Positions 9,196-18,326 of a stretch of 64,000 nt of DNA are shown in pieces. The DNA is taken from assembly GCF_900117315.1 (NCBI RefSeq), contig NZ_LT630337.1:423033-487032 (forward strand), written 5' to 3'. The notes under the pieces are model-generated. The model ran no database searches, was not told where the DNA came from, and saw only the letters and a list, made by a program, of their open reading frames with translations. The stretch's first letter is position 1. Each line of letters begins with the position of its first letter. The translations under genes were made by a program, and so were the position numbers. This DNA comes from Bacillus massilinigeriensis (GTDB taxonomy: Bacteria > Bacillota > Bacilli > Bacillales > Cytobacillaceae).

Positions 9196-9316
9196 CTTCA
9201 ATTAGAAGTATTACTACTAAAGAGAGATTGATAATTAATAATCTATTGGACTTCCATAAATTTCAGCATATAGCTATTAGCTGCAAATAAATTATCCGGA
9301 AATTCTAGACTGACCT

Positions 9317-10501
9317 TTATGAACTAGCCTCTTTTTGATTTTGCACAGACGTTTTCCAAACAAAGGTCAGTCCAATACCCAAGATGAGAACAATGGTTGA
9401 AAAATAAAATGGGTAGTTTAAATTAATATCAAATAGAGCTCCACCAACAATGGGACCGAAAACATTTCCTAAGCTAGTAAACATCGAATTCATCCCACCT
9501 ACAAACCCTTGTTCATTTCCGGCAATCTTAGATAAATAATTGGTAACCGCCGGGCGCACTAGATCAAAACCAACAAATACTGTAAAAGTAACGAGAAGGA
9601 TCGCAAAATAAGATGTTACAATTGTCATTAAAAATACAAGTACAGTTGAAAGGATTAAGCAATAGCGAATAAAGCGAATTTCCCCAAGCCAATTGGTTAA
9701 GCGGTCAAATAAGGCAACCTGTGTGATTGCACCAATAATTGCACCGCCAGCTATCATGATGGCAATATCTTTAGGTGTAAATCCAAATTTATGGTCTGCG
9801 AATAAGGAAAAGAGTGATTCAAACGATGCTAAACCAAACGAGAATATTAATATGATCATAAACGAAATAAAAAATATCGGTGCAAAAATTCTTGATATAC
9901 CTGTCTTTTGTACTTGTTTCTCAACATTTTCCGGATTTCGCTCAGGTTCATGTAAAGTAACTAGTGACAAAGTGGCAGCGACTAAAGCAAATCCTGCCGC
10001 GCAGAAGAAGGGCAATCGATAACTAATTTCCCCCAAGAATCCACCAATTCCAGGACCTGCAATGAAACCAGTGGATATAGCTGCAGACATATATCCCATT
10101 GCTTTTGGACGTTGTTGAATGGTTGTAATGTCAGCTATATAGGCTGTGACTGCAGGCATAATAAAGGCTGCACTAATGCCACCAAGTATGCGTGAAATAA
10201 ATAAAACCTCGACAGCTTTCCCAATCCCAAATAAATACTCTGAAAAACCAAAGATGATAAGGCCGATAATAATCATTATTTTTCGACCAAATTGGTCAGC
10301 CCATCGTCCAGCAATAGGTGAAGCAAGCAGCTGTGATAAAGCAAAGGCCGCAACCAAATATCCAACAACAGTCCCAGAAATATGTAATTCATTCATAATT
10401 GTTGGCATAACAGGGATAACGAGACTAATTCCTAAAAAAGTAATAAATAAAATAGTCAGTAATATAGCTAATGTATATTTGTTACTTTGTTGAGTTTTCA
10501 T
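9317..10501 (-). CDS. NorA/Bmr-type multidrug efflux MFS transporter
   Basis: 394 residues, 12 helices. LVAAFALSQLLASPIAGRWADQFGRK (loop 2-3 signature) and motif C GFIAGPGIGGFLGE in helix 5 mark a drug:H+ antiporter of the 12-helix DHA1 family. The C-terminal half (GFDLVRPAVTNYLS, FVGGMNSMFTSLGN) matches the NorA/Blt/Bmr group from memory. It should expel cationic or fluoroquinolone-like compounds. The ATG has GAGGAG just upstream. No adjacent regulator gene of the BmrR or BltR type is present. Confidence 0.88.
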   Translation of the reverse strand: MKTQQSNKYTLAILLTILFITFLGISLVIPVMPTIMNELHISGTVVGYLVAAFALSQLLASPIAGRWADQFGRKIMIIIGLIIFGFSEYLFGIGKAVEVLFISRILGGISAAFIMPAVTAYIADITTIQQRPKAMGYMSAAISTGFIAGPGIGGFLGEISYRLPFFCAAGFALVAATLSLVTLHEPERNPENVEKQVQKTGISRIFAPIFFISFMIILIFSFGLASFESLFSLFADHKFGFTPKDIAIMIAGGAIIGAITQVALFDRLTNWLGEIRFIRYCLILSTVLVFLMTIVTSYFAILLVTFTVFVGFDLVRPAVTNYLSKIAGNEQGFVGGMNSMFTSLGNVFGPIVGGALFDINLNYPFYFSTIVLILGIGLTFVWKTSVQNQKEASS

Positions 10502-10649
10502 GAGATTCTCCTCTTTGACTGAAAAAAAGACAAGTCTAATAATAGTAAACTGGACTTTATGATATTTTAGATGAACTCTTTAATAAGAACCAGTGATTTT
10601 AACTAATATTTAGGAAAAGTTCATGAATCCATGAACGAACAATAGTGAT

Positions 10650-10692
10650 AAAAAAACCAGATTCATTCAATGCTTACATGATAAATCTGGTT
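10650..10692 (-). terminator. Rho-independent terminator of mnmH
   Basis: Stem AACCAGATT (10655-10663) with AATCTGGTT (10684-10692); on the minus strand it is followed by a run of T residues. It lies just after the mnmH stop. Confidence 0.88.
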
Positions 10693-10706
10693 AGATCATT
10701 TATTTA

Positions 10707-11744
10707 TTATTTTTTCCTAATTCCAAGATAATCTTTAATGACAGTTATTGCCTCATCCACATTATCAGCCTTAATATTTATTAATTTGTCTTCAGGATAC
10801 TTATTGGTAGAGTACTCGTATAAAGGATCATAATAGTATTCAAGTAATAAACCAACAGCCGTTGAAAAATTTTCAGCCTCTAATTCTAGTTCGATTTGCT
10901 TAGCAATAGGTGTATGAAGTCGTTTTTTGATTCGCTTAAAAGCCTCCAGACATTCCTGCTTATGATTCCATGGTTCATAATCCTCTAGTATATGCTTGAC
11001 TCTTTCTTCCATTGGCAACTCAAGAACAAACTGCAATCCTTGTTCCTTTTTTTTCATGAGGAAGGGAGGAAGGGTTACCTTGCCAATGCGGCTGCTTTCA
11101 CCCTCAAAAAGAATGAAAGGAGAGGATTGATAGCGTTGAAGATCCTCCATGAGGAAGGAATCAAAGGTTTTTTGATTATTTGGTTGTAAGCCGATTTGTC
11201 CAAAAATCGACCCCCGATGATTAGCCAGTCCCTCCAAATCAATAACAGGAAAGCCTTCTTTTTTTAGACGCCGAAGTATAGTTGTCTTACCTGTTCCTGT
11301 ATTACCATTTAAGACAAAGACCTCTTTATCTAGCTCGAAGTTTTCTAATTGATGTACAACCCATTGACGATAATTGCGGTAACCGCCTTCTAAACGAAAA
11401 ACTTTTATACCCATTAAGTCAAGAATTGTAGCAGTTGTTCTACTTCTCATTCCACCACGCCAGCAAAAAACGGCTTTCTTTCCTTTTATGTTGGAAAATT
11501 CCTTAACAAAATTGGGTAACTTGGTTGACATTAATTCGAGTCCCCGGTCTTTGGCTTCTTGGACACCGACTTGTTTATAGATGGTTCCAATCTCTTCCCG
11601 TTCCTCATCATTAAAAAACGGGATATTTATGCTACCAGGGATGGTCGAATTCATGAATTCAGAAGGAGATCTTACATCGATAACGGTAATGTCTCCTTGA
11701 TCTTTTAATGTGAGTAGTTCTTCTATTGAAATATCCTGAAACAT
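10707..11744 (-). CDS. mnmH: tRNA 2-selenouridine/geranyl-2-thiouridine synthase MnmH
   Basis: 345 residues: an N-terminal rhodanese domain (about 1-125) with the active-site CWRGGMRS (Cys94), then a P-loop domain with GNTGTGKTT (about 147-155). This pair is diagnostic of MnmH/SelU/YbbB, which replaces sulfur of 2-thiouridine at the tRNA wobble position with selenium through a geranylated intermediate. It needs selenophosphate from SelD; no selD lies in the window. ATG 11744 has AAAGGTGA at 7 nt. A hairpin with a T-run lies in its leader (11799-11823). Confidence 0.93.
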   Translation of the reverse strand: MFQDISIEELLTLKDQGDITVIDVRSPSEFMNSTIPGSINIPFFNDEEREEIGTIYKQVGVQEAKDRGLELMSTKLPNFVKEFSNIKGKKAVFCWRGGMRSRTTATILDLMGIKVFRLEGGYRNYRQWVVHQLENFELDKEVFVLNGNTGTGKTTILRRLKKEGFPVIDLEGLANHRGSIFGQIGLQPNNQKTFDSFLMEDLQRYQSSPFILFEGESSRIGKVTLPPFLMKKKEQGLQFVLELPMEERVKHILEDYEPWNHKQECLEAFKRIKKRLHTPIAKQIELELEAENFSTAVGLLLEYYYDPLYEYSTNKYPEDKLINIKADNVDEAITVIKDYLGIRKK

Positions 11745-11798
11745 GTTGGATTCACCTTTCTATATTCATAAGTTTCACTAGATTTTCAAAACATAATA

Positions 11799-11823
11799 TA
11801 AAAAATCGGCCGTTTGCCGATTT
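11799..11823 (-). terminator. Terminator-like hairpin in the mnmH leader
   Basis: On the minus strand, AAATCGGC (11823-11816) pairs with GCCGATTT (11810-11803) and is followed by a T-run. It lies 55 nt before the mnmH start and downstream of a possible promoter (TTCACT at 11893-11888, 17 bp, TATAAT at 11870-11865). It could attenuate mnmH or end a short RNA. Confidence 0.55.
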
Positions 11824-11946
11824 CTACATAACTTTACAGCTTTTTTTAAGTGTTCAACATAATTATTATAAAGTATTTTTTTCGAGAAGTGAAATTCCTC
11901 AGCCGAATACGGTAGGATACCGATTTTATAAGGTGTGATGATCTTT

Positions 11947-11976
11947 TTGTTATATTAATAAAATATATGTTATAAT
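11947..11976 (+). promoter_or_regulatory. Probable sigma-A promoter of the UPF0718 permease gene
   Basis: TTGTTA (11947-11952), 18-bp spacer, TATAAT (11971-11976), 37 nt before the ATG. The -10 box is perfect. Confidence 0.6.
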
Positions 11977-12013
11977 ATTATGTCTTAATTTAGATTTTAT
12001 CAGGGAGGACAAA

Positions 12014-13069
12014 ATGACACATCAAGATTTAACAAATGAAAAAATAAACTCAAAGAACTCTCTATGGTTGATTGCCATTTTTATGCTTATTGCTGCTATT
12101 GGACTTATGTATGTCAAATGGTGGCCATATTATAATAAATCAATTTTGGCTGCAAATACCCATTCCATTGGTACGTCCATTTTGGGTGACTTATCTAATG
12201 TAACCCCTTCTTGGCAGGCAGCAATGGATTATGCATTGGTTTATTTCAATTCTGTTTGGAAGGCAGCCGTTCTTGGGATTCTTCTTGGTTCCTTAGTACA
12301 GGTGTTATTGCCAACACAATGGCTCTTAAAAATACTTGGAAAAACATCATTCGGCAGCACCGCAATTGCTGGAATGGCAGCAGTTCCAGGGATGATGTGT
12401 ACTTGTTGCGCAGCTCCGGTAGCCGTTGGTCTTCGTAAAAAGCAAGTATCAGTTGGAGCAGCATTAGCATTTTGGATTGGTAACCCCATGATTAACCCGG
12501 CCACTCTTGTTTTTATGGGCTTTGTTCTATCATGGAAATTTACCTTGCTTCGATTAGTGATGGGGCTAATTATGACGTTTGGAGTGAGCTATTTTGCCAA
12601 CAAACTTGTGAAAAATCCTCAAAAAGTTGAAGTGGAGCAAATGATTGCTGATATCAAACCAGAAGGACATTTCCTTGGTAGATGGTTGAAAAGCTTAGGG
12701 ATGATGACCCTTTATATCGTTCCTGCTTATCTCATCTCGGTTTTACTTCTTGGGTTCGGGCGTGTCTGGCTGTTCCCACAATTAAGTGCTTCTACATCAA
12801 ATGGGATAATGGCCATTATTCTATTTGCGATTACAGGAATGCTATTTGTCATACCAACTGCTGCGGAAATTCCTATCATACAAACCTTTATGTCTTTGGG
12901 ACTTGGTGGGGGACCAGCAGCTGCTTTATTAGTGACTTTACCGGCAGTAAGTTTGCCATCCTTAATAATGGTTGCAAAATCATTCCCAAGAAATGTGATA
13001 TTTTTTATAATGGCAGCTGTCGTTGCAATTGGAGTTGTCAGTGGATTAATCGGAATGATGATTTTTTAG
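12014..13069 (+). CDS. UPF0718/ArsP-like permease
   Basis: 351 residues with about eight to ten membrane helices of the DUF318 (ArsP_1) family. The central MCTCCAAPVAVGLRKK and FWIGNPMINPATLVF motifs are characteristic; in ArsP the paired cysteines take part in export of organoarsenicals. Whether this copy exports arsenicals or another soft compound is open. GGGAGG precedes ATG 12014. It is divergent from mnmH; a link to selenium handling is possible but only an inference from position. Confidence 0.8.
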   Translation: MTHQDLTNEKINSKNSLWLIAIFMLIAAIGLMYVKWWPYYNKSILAANTHSIGTSILGDLSNVTPSWQAAMDYALVYFNSVWKAAVLGILLGSLVQVLLPTQWLLKILGKTSFGSTAIAGMAAVPGMMCTCCAAPVAVGLRKKQVSVGAALAFWIGNPMINPATLVFMGFVLSWKFTLLRLVMGLIMTFGVSYFANKLVKNPQKVEVEQMIADIKPEGHFLGRWLKSLGMMTLYIVPAYLISVLLLGFGRVWLFPQLSASTSNGIMAIILFAITGMLFVIPTAAEIPIIQTFMSLGLGGGPAAALLVTLPAVSLPSLIMVAKSFPRNVIFFIMAAVVAIGVVSGLIGMMIF

Positions 13070-13398
13070 AAGGATGAACCGAAGCCTTTTTCAAAGTATT
13101 CATAAAATACTCTGGAATAAGAAAAAAGTTGTATAATGTAAATAAAATTGAAGAATTTTTGATGCTAGAAACTAGAATATTTACCTCAACAAATCTATGA
13201 GCATATACAAATTAAAGCTAAAGATAATGGATCAAATTGTGACGGTATTCAACGATATTAATCAAGCATCCCTTTACCACTGATAAAAAATCAAATACAA
13301 AGAGATTTATTGATAATAAACTTGAAAAATTGCTGGTTACTGTCAAATGTCTCTATAATGCTCAGAACAATCATTATGTACAGTCAGGAGATTGACAA
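13070..13398. other. Intergenic region with a promoter for the second PiT gene
   Basis: About 330 bp without a gene. TTGCTG (13330-13335), 18-bp spacer and TATAAT (13354-13359) form a likely promoter 40 nt before the PiT start. Nothing else is recognised. Confidence 0.5.
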
Positions 13399-14397
13399 AT
13401 GGACAGTGTTTTTTTATTGACGATTCTTGTGGTTATATGTGCTTTGATATTTGATGTTATCAATGGGTTTCATGATACTGCTAATGCGATAGCAACGGCA
13501 ATCTCGACAAAGGCAATAAAAATGAAGCATGCTATTTTGCTAGCAACCTCGATGAACTTTCTTGGTGCTATGTCATTTACTGGTGTTGCAAAAACCATTA
13601 CAAAAGATATTGTGGATCCGTTTGCCATACCAAACGGGTCGGTTGTTATCTTAGCGGCTCTTCTTGCAGCTATCCTATGGAATTTAATTACTTGGTATCT
13701 AGGTATACCGAGTAGTTCCTCACATGCAATTATTGGAGCAATTGGGGGAGCAGCCATTGCAGCAGCGGGATTTAAGTCATTAAATTACTCGGGTTTTATT
13801 AAGATTATCGAAGGTCTTATTTTATCCCCGGTCATTGCCTTTGTATTTGGATATATCGTTTACAGTATTTTTAAAGTCATCTTTAAAAATAATAATTTAG
13901 CGAAAACGAATAAAAGGTTCAGGATAATTCAAATTTTCACTGCTGCATTACAGTCCTATTCACATGGGACGAATGATGCACAAAAAACCATGGGAATAAT
14001 CACGATGGCCTTGATTGCTAACGGCCAACTAGCTTCAAGTGATATTCCATTTTGGGTACAATTTGCCTGTGCATCTGCGATGGGAATCGGTACTTCGATT
14101 GGTGGATGGAGAATCATCAAAACTGTCGGCGGTAAAATAATGAAAATCAGACCAGTTAACGGAGTGGCGGCTGATCTATCGAGTGCAATAATTATTTTCG
14201 GAGCAACATCTCTACATCTCCCTGTAAGTACAACACATGTAATCTCATCTTCTATTATGGGTGTTGGTGCTTCCCATCGTTTTAAGGGTGTTAAATGGAG
14301 TGTTGCTGAGCAAATGGTTATTACTTGGGTTATTACCCTGCCTATTTCTGCAATTATTTCCGGGCTTTTTTATTTACTTTTAAATCTGGCATTATAA
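13399..14397 (+). CDS. pit: PiT-family inorganic phosphate transporter
   Basis: 332 residues with about ten helices and the full canonical PiT repeats: GFHDTANAIATAISTKA near residue 22, GIPSSSSHAIIGAIGG, HGTNDAQKTMGI and LPVSTTHVISSSIMGVG. It is a low-affinity phosphate:cation symporter in the cytoplasmic membrane. AGGAG lies 8 nt before ATG 13399. Unlike in many Bacilli no PhoU-like partner gene is next to it. It is the more typical of the two PiT proteins in this window. Confidence 0.92.
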   Translation: MDSVFLLTILVVICALIFDVINGFHDTANAIATAISTKAIKMKHAILLATSMNFLGAMSFTGVAKTITKDIVDPFAIPNGSVVILAALLAAILWNLITWYLGIPSSSSHAIIGAIGGAAIAAAGFKSLNYSGFIKIIEGLILSPVIAFVFGYIVYSIFKVIFKNNNLAKTNKRFRIIQIFTAALQSYSHGTNDAQKTMGIITMALIANGQLASSDIPFWVQFACASAMGIGTSIGGWRIIKTVGGKIMKIRPVNGVAADLSSAIIIFGATSLHLPVSTTHVISSSIMGVGASHRFKGVKWSVAEQMVITWVITLPISAIISGLFYLLLNLAL

Positions 14398-14417
14398 TCA
14401 TTCTTCAGAGGTGTATA

Positions 14418-14469
14418 AATAACAAGGATGTCCATCATCCCTACTTTTAGAAAGTAGCCTCTTGTTATT
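14418..14469. repeat. Long inverted repeat with internal hairpin
   Basis: Outer arms AATAACAAG (14418-14426) and CTTGTTATT (14461-14469) enclose a second hairpin CTACTTT/AAAGTAG (14441-14457). No T-run follows, so it is not a standard terminator, though it may protect or end the pit mRNA. Confidence 0.55.
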
Positions 14470-14627
14470 AATTCCTCAATAATCCCCCAAAAACAATAAT
14501 AACTTTATAATTTCCACTCTTTTTTGAATGGTAATTAATGCTTTAATTTTTCTTGCAGATGTTGAATTAATTTTGGATTGTAACTTGCGATTCTGATACT
14601 TGACAACTATTCTATAATGCCGAATTT

Positions 14628-14656
14628 TTGCAAAAATCGACATTTTTCGATATAAT
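14628..14656 (+). promoter_or_regulatory. Sigma-A promoter of ctc
   Basis: TTGCAA (14628-14633), 17-bp spacer, TATAAT (14651-14656). It lies 99 nt before the start codon. A sigma-B promoter, known for B. subtilis ctc, is not convincing here. Confidence 0.65.
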
Positions 14657-14754
14657 TAATGAGTTAAAGAAAACTTTATCCTTAGGCATTCCTATATGAG
14701 AAAGATTTTTATACTTATGTCTAAAATTCTTATGTTTTAGGAAGGTGAAATGCT

Positions 14755-15369
14755 ATGAGCAATACTTTAGTAGCAGAGGAACGCAAAATGTTCAGAAGGT
14801 CCGTACTAACTAAATTAAGAAACGATGGGAAAATCCCGGCAGTTGTTTATGGAAGACATGAACCAAGCAAATCAATTGCGGTAAAAAATATTGATCTGCT
14901 CAAAGTGATTCGAGAAAACGGTAAAAACGGAATTATCTCCTTGGATATTAATGGGAAATCAGAAAATGTAATACTTGAGGATTTTCAATGGAACCCGCTA
15001 AATCATGATATAATTCATGCTGATTTTCTACATATCAATATGACTAATGAGATTCATGCAAAGGTTCACGTCGATTTAATAGGGACTTCAAAGGGAGAAG
15101 AAGAGGGAGGAATTCTCCAACAATCTCTTCATGAGTTAAATATTTCTGCAAAACCAAGAGATATTCCTGAAGTTATTGAAGTTGATATCTCTAACCTAGG
15201 GATAGGTCATACTGTGAATATTGGAGCAATCAGAAATAATTATAGCCATATTACAATAAACCATGATGACGATGAGGTAATTGCTACCTTACTTTCTCCA
15301 AAATTTGAAAAGGAAGACGATTCAATCGAAGAGCAGAGTGAAAATATTCAGACGATCAATGAGAAGTGA
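14755..15369 (+). CDS. ctc: Ribosomal protein bL25 / general stress protein Ctc
   Basis: 204 residues of the TL5/CTC type: an N-terminal L25 domain (LRNDGKIPAVVYGRHEPSKSIAV, about residues 22-44) that binds 5S rRNA, a C-terminal beta domain (about 100-185) and an acidic tail. Bacilli have the long form as a stress-induced 50S subunit protein. GGAAGGTGA precedes ATG 14755. In B. subtilis ctc is beside prs and spoVC; here it stands alone, so it may be a relocated or additional copy. Confidence 0.92.
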   Translation: MSNTLVAEERKMFRRSVLTKLRNDGKIPAVVYGRHEPSKSIAVKNIDLLKVIRENGKNGIISLDINGKSENVILEDFQWNPLNHDIIHADFLHINMTNEIHAKVHVDLIGTSKGEEEGGILQQSLHELNISAKPRDIPEVIEVDISNLGIGHTVNIGAIRNNYSHITINHDDDEVIATLLSPKFEKEDDSIEEQSENIQTINEK

Positions 15370-15460
15370 AAAACTCAAATAGTTTAAGAATAAAAATCCC
15401 TGGATTCTAATATTGTGGCCATTAATAAAAATTGACAGTATAACTATTTTTATAATACCG

Positions 15461-15493
15461 AGCTTGATTCATTACTTGAATCAGGCTTTTTTT
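15461..15493 (+). terminator. Rho-independent terminator
   Basis: Stem GCTTGATTC (15462-15470) with GAATCAGGC (15478-15486), then TTTTTTT. Probable end of the ctc transcript. Confidence 0.85.
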
Positions 15494-15729
15494 ATTTAAT
15501 AGGAAAATAGCTCCCCGATGGAAGTTGTGACTCTGATATAAAAAATGATATAGCTTTAAAAAAAGAATCAGTGAAAGATCGCGATGGTTTATTATTCTTT
15601 TAAAATAGTGAAAAATGCAAATGAATTTGGCTCGGTTATAACACACTGGGCCATTATTTTATCCCCAGAGATATAATAATGAGATCAATTATTGTGTTTA
15701 TGAAAAAACATATTATCAGTTGATTCTTA

Positions 15730-15758
15730 TTGACACTTAATTGTATATTTGATATTTT
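15730..15758 (+). promoter_or_regulatory. Sigma-A promoter of the MFS gene at 15840
   Basis: TTGACA (15730-15735), 17-bp spacer, TATTTT (15753-15758). Confidence 0.6.
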
Positions 15759-15839
15759 TAAGCGGCTTATCAACATATTTTTTAATAGATTATATACATA
15801 TTTGATCTATTTGTTCGTTTTATTAAGGAGGAAAATAAT

Positions 15840-17060
15840 ATGGGCACAAAGAGCATCAAGGCTCAATACACAATCAAGTATTCTGGTGTTCATGGTTTTT
15901 ACTGGTCGGTTTTTTGCAGTAGTGTTAGTTTTGCTGCAGTGTTTTTATTATCGAAGAATTTTAACAATAGCCAAATAGGTATGGTACTTGCCATTGCTAA
16001 CATTCTTGCAGTCATACTACAGCCAATTGTAGCTGCATTTGCTGATACAACAAAAAAAGTATCAATGAAAAATCTTATAACAATTTTTGTGGGATTGGCA
16101 GCATTTTTTACGTTAGCCCGATTTTTCGTACCTGATGGGATTTGGATGCTTGCCGTCGTTCTAATCTTGGAGCTTACCATCCTGTTTACATTGCAGCCCT
16201 TGGTGAATTCACTGGGGATGCAATTAATTAATAAGGGAATTGCTATCAATTTCGGCCTTGCTAGAGGCATTGGTTCTGTGGCATATGCAATAACCTCTTA
16301 TCTTTTAGGGGTTGTAGTGGTGTATTTCGGTGCGGACTCTCTTACGGTTATTTCACTAGTCTTATATATTTTGCTAGGGATAATAATATTTACATTTACG
16401 AAGAAGCCACTAACTAATATTAAGCGTGAAATTCCAAGTATAGGAGGTTCCGAGAGTAAAAAACTAATAGAAAACAAGAAAAAGGGGAATCTGGTTTCTT
16501 TTATTACACGTTATAAGAGATTTTCAGTTTTGATTTTTGCCATTGCACTTACCTTTGTCTCCCATACAATGATTAATAATTACCTGATACAGATTACTGA
16601 GAATGTAGGCGGTAATACGAAAGATATGGGGATTGCTACAGGAATTGCAGCAGTTATTGAACTACCAGCAATGATTTTATTTGGATATTTGGTGAAGAAA
16701 TTCCGTTGCAGCTCAATTCTAAAATATTCCCTATTCTTCTTTATGATTAAATCGGTGGTCACAGTTGTTGCAACAAATGTATGGATGCTATATGCAGCAC
16801 AAATTTTTCAATTTGGTGCCTATGCCCTTTTTATTCCTGCCTCTATTTATTATGTTAATAGAATCATAGCAGAAGAGGATTCGATTAAGGGTCAGGCTTT
16901 TATGACAAGCGGAATTACATTAGGTGGAGTTGGAGCAAGCCTTCTCGGAGGATGGCTATTAGACGGACTAGGTGTCCATGCCATGCTATTTGCAGGAATG
17001 GCTGCCTCAATCCTTGGATTTGTAATCGGATTATGGTCCACTGAGAGAACAGAAATTTAA
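15840..17060 (+). CDS. MFS transporter, oligosaccharide/nucleoside:H+ symporter type
   Basis: 406 residues, 12 helices. It belongs with the MFS_1-like proteins related to LacY and NupG rather than with drug exporters: HGFYWSVFCSSVSFAAVFLL in helix 1, a short loop 2-3 FADTTKK, and SLGMQLINKGIAINFGLARGIGS in the helix 4-5 region. A sugar or aromatic-acid substrate is plausible. AAGGAGG precedes ATG 15840. The stop codon TAA is immediately followed by a GGAAGCA repeat at 17061. It ends facing the isomerase of the sugar locus. Confidence 0.78.
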   Translation: MGTKSIKAQYTIKYSGVHGFYWSVFCSSVSFAAVFLLSKNFNNSQIGMVLAIANILAVILQPIVAAFADTTKKVSMKNLITIFVGLAAFFTLARFFVPDGIWMLAVVLILELTILFTLQPLVNSLGMQLINKGIAINFGLARGIGSVAYAITSYLLGVVVVYFGADSLTVISLVLYILLGIIIFTFTKKPLTNIKREIPSIGGSESKKLIENKKKGNLVSFITRYKRFSVLIFAIALTFVSHTMINNYLIQITENVGGNTKDMGIATGIAAVIELPAMILFGYLVKKFRCSSILKYSLFFFMIKSVVTVVATNVWMLYAAQIFQFGAYALFIPASIYYVNRIIAEEDSIKGQAFMTSGITLGGVGASLLGGWLLDGLGVHAMLFAGMAASILGFVIGLWSTERTEI

Positions 17061-17203
17061 GGAAGCAGGGGACGGTTCTCTGCTTCCGAAAAATGCCTTT
17101 AATATATAGGAAATTAGTAATAAATAGTTGGCAGTTGGAAGCAAGGAACCGTCCCCATGCTTCGGAAGCAAAAGAACCGTCCCTGTGCTTCGCCCATGCT
17201 TCA
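17061..17203. repeat. GGAAGCA/GAACCGTCCCC repeats between two convergent stop codons
   Basis: One unit at 17061-17088 begins directly after the MFS stop (17058-17060). A second composite at 17137-17203 ends in GCTTCA, so that its GAAGC overlaps the TGA stop of the isomerase on the other strand. Both genes thus end at a repeat border. Confidence 0.85.
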
Positions 17204-18169
17204 AGTCCACCACATATCTCCGGTGGGGTCTTTGGTTATTATCGGGTTGAGGTTTTGGACTGCTTTTGTAAAGCCTTCGTTTATGGACATTAAGCCATCT
17301 TCGTGTTCGATGCTTACTACATAGTCATAGCCATAGAGGCGGAGTGTGCTAATGATATCAGCCCATACTTTCATATCGTGACCAAATCCGACCGTGCGAA
17401 AATACCAGGCACGGTTTTTCATATTGGCATAAGAGGTCATATCCGTTAGACCATTTCGATTAATATTTGTTTGATCCATGATCGTGTCCTTCGCGTGGAA
17501 GTGGTGAATGGCATTCTCGCGACCCAAAATTTTGATGGCTTCTATTGGATCAATTCCTTGCCACCACATATGACTGGGATCCAGGTTTGCGCCAATTGCC
17601 GGTCCACATGCTTCTCGAAGCCGAAGGAGAGTAGCAGGAGTATGTACGGAAAAACCGCCGTGCAATTCCAGTCCGATTTTTACGTTTATTTTTTCAGCGA
17701 AAGCTGCTTTCTCCTTCCAATAGGGAATGATTTTCTCCTCCCATTGCCATTTCAAAATTTCCTGAAAATCATTTGGCCAAGGAGCGACTGGCCAATTAGG
17801 ATATTTTGCGTCTTCATGGTCACCTGGACAACCTGAAAATGTATTTACAACAGGGATACCGAGCTTACTTGCAAGCAGCACCGTTTTGTTGAGAAGTTCA
17901 TTTGCCTCCTCGGCAATTGGCTTTTGCGGGTGAAGGGGATTGGAATGGCAGCTCAATGCACTGATGGTTAGCCCTCTTTTTGTGACCTTTTCTAAAAATT
18001 CCTTTTGCAGTTGTTCCTCGGCTAATAATTCATCCACCTTACAATGCGCATCTCCCGGATAGCCTCCAGTCCCAAGTTCTACAGCCTCCACTCCTTTTAA
18101 AGCAACATAATCTAGCATTTCATCCAGTTGTTTATCAGAGAACAAAACGGTAAAAACCCCTAATTTCAT
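17201..18169 (-). CDS. Sugar phosphate isomerase/epimerase (AP endonuclease 2-like TIM barrel)
   Basis: 322 residues of the xylose isomerase-like TIM-barrel superfamily. Metal-binding signature segments are visible: GVEAVELGTGG, IGLELHGG (Glu), LDPSHMWW (Asp/His), HFHAKD and SIEHEDGL (Glu). Such enzymes isomerise or epimerise sugars, inosose or keto-sugars. A LacI-type operator (18194-18207) lies just upstream, and the divergent lacI and two dehydrogenase genes suggest a shared sugar pathway. AGGAGG precedes ATG 18169. Exact substrate unknown. Confidence 0.85.
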   Translation of the reverse strand: MKLGVFTVLFSDKQLDEMLDYVALKGVEAVELGTGGYPGDAHCKVDELLAEEQLQKEFLEKVTKRGLTISALSCHSNPLHPQKPIAEEANELLNKTVLLASKLGIPVVNTFSGCPGDHEDAKYPNWPVAPWPNDFQEILKWQWEEKIIPYWKEKAAFAEKINVKIGLELHGGFSVHTPATLLRLREACGPAIGANLDPSHMWWQGIDPIEAIKILGRENAIHHFHAKDTIMDQTNINRNGLTDMTSYANMKNRAWYFRTVGFGHDMKVWADIISTLRLYGYDYVVSIEHEDGLMSINEGFTKAVQNLNPIITKDPTGDMWWT

Positions 18170-18193
18170 ATAGGTACCTCCTAAATAGAAGAA

Positions 18194-18207
18194 TGTAATC
18201 CATTACA
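18194..18207. promoter_or_regulatory. LacI-type operator 1
   Basis: TGTAATCCATTACA, a near-perfect palindrome, between the isomerase gene and the divergent lacI. It is the exact reverse complement of the site at 22253-22266. Confidence 0.75.
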
Positions 18208-18312
18208 TTTTTATTATTAATTGGGGTAAAACATTCGGAATATATTATTAGGAATATTGTTTGGTCCAGGAAAATATCTTAAATTAGGGAATTTTTTTTA
18301 CATGAATAATTT

Positions 18313-18326
18313 TGTAATCGATTACA
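18313..18326. promoter_or_regulatory. LacI-type operator 2 (perfect palindrome)
   Basis: TGTAATCGATTACA, flanked by T and A for a 16-bp perfect palindrome, 37 nt before the likely lacI start. The central CG fits the LacI/GalR operator class. Confidence 0.8.

Larger units (their letters stand above)
14398..14754. other. Intergenic region between pit and ctc
   Basis: About 360 bp holding a stable hairpin (14418-14469) and the ctc promoter (14628-14656). No ORF of note. Confidence 0.5.
15370..15839. other. Intergenic region between ctc and an MFS gene
   Basis: 470 bp with a terminator (15461-15493), a short CTGGG/CCCAG inverted repeat near 15648-15669 and a promoter (15730-15758). The minus-strand ORF across 15422-15646 lacks a ribosome binding site and any recognisable protein. 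Confidence 0.5.

Noticed and set aside
11901-11930. Plus-strand terminator CGGTA/TACCG followed by TTTT
   Set aside because: The stem is only 5 bp and there is no plus-strand gene upstream for it to serve.
14600-14618. TTGACA plus TATAAT upstream of ctc
   Set aside because: The two hexamers are only 7 bp apart and cannot act as one promoter; the pair at 14628-14656 has the right spacing.
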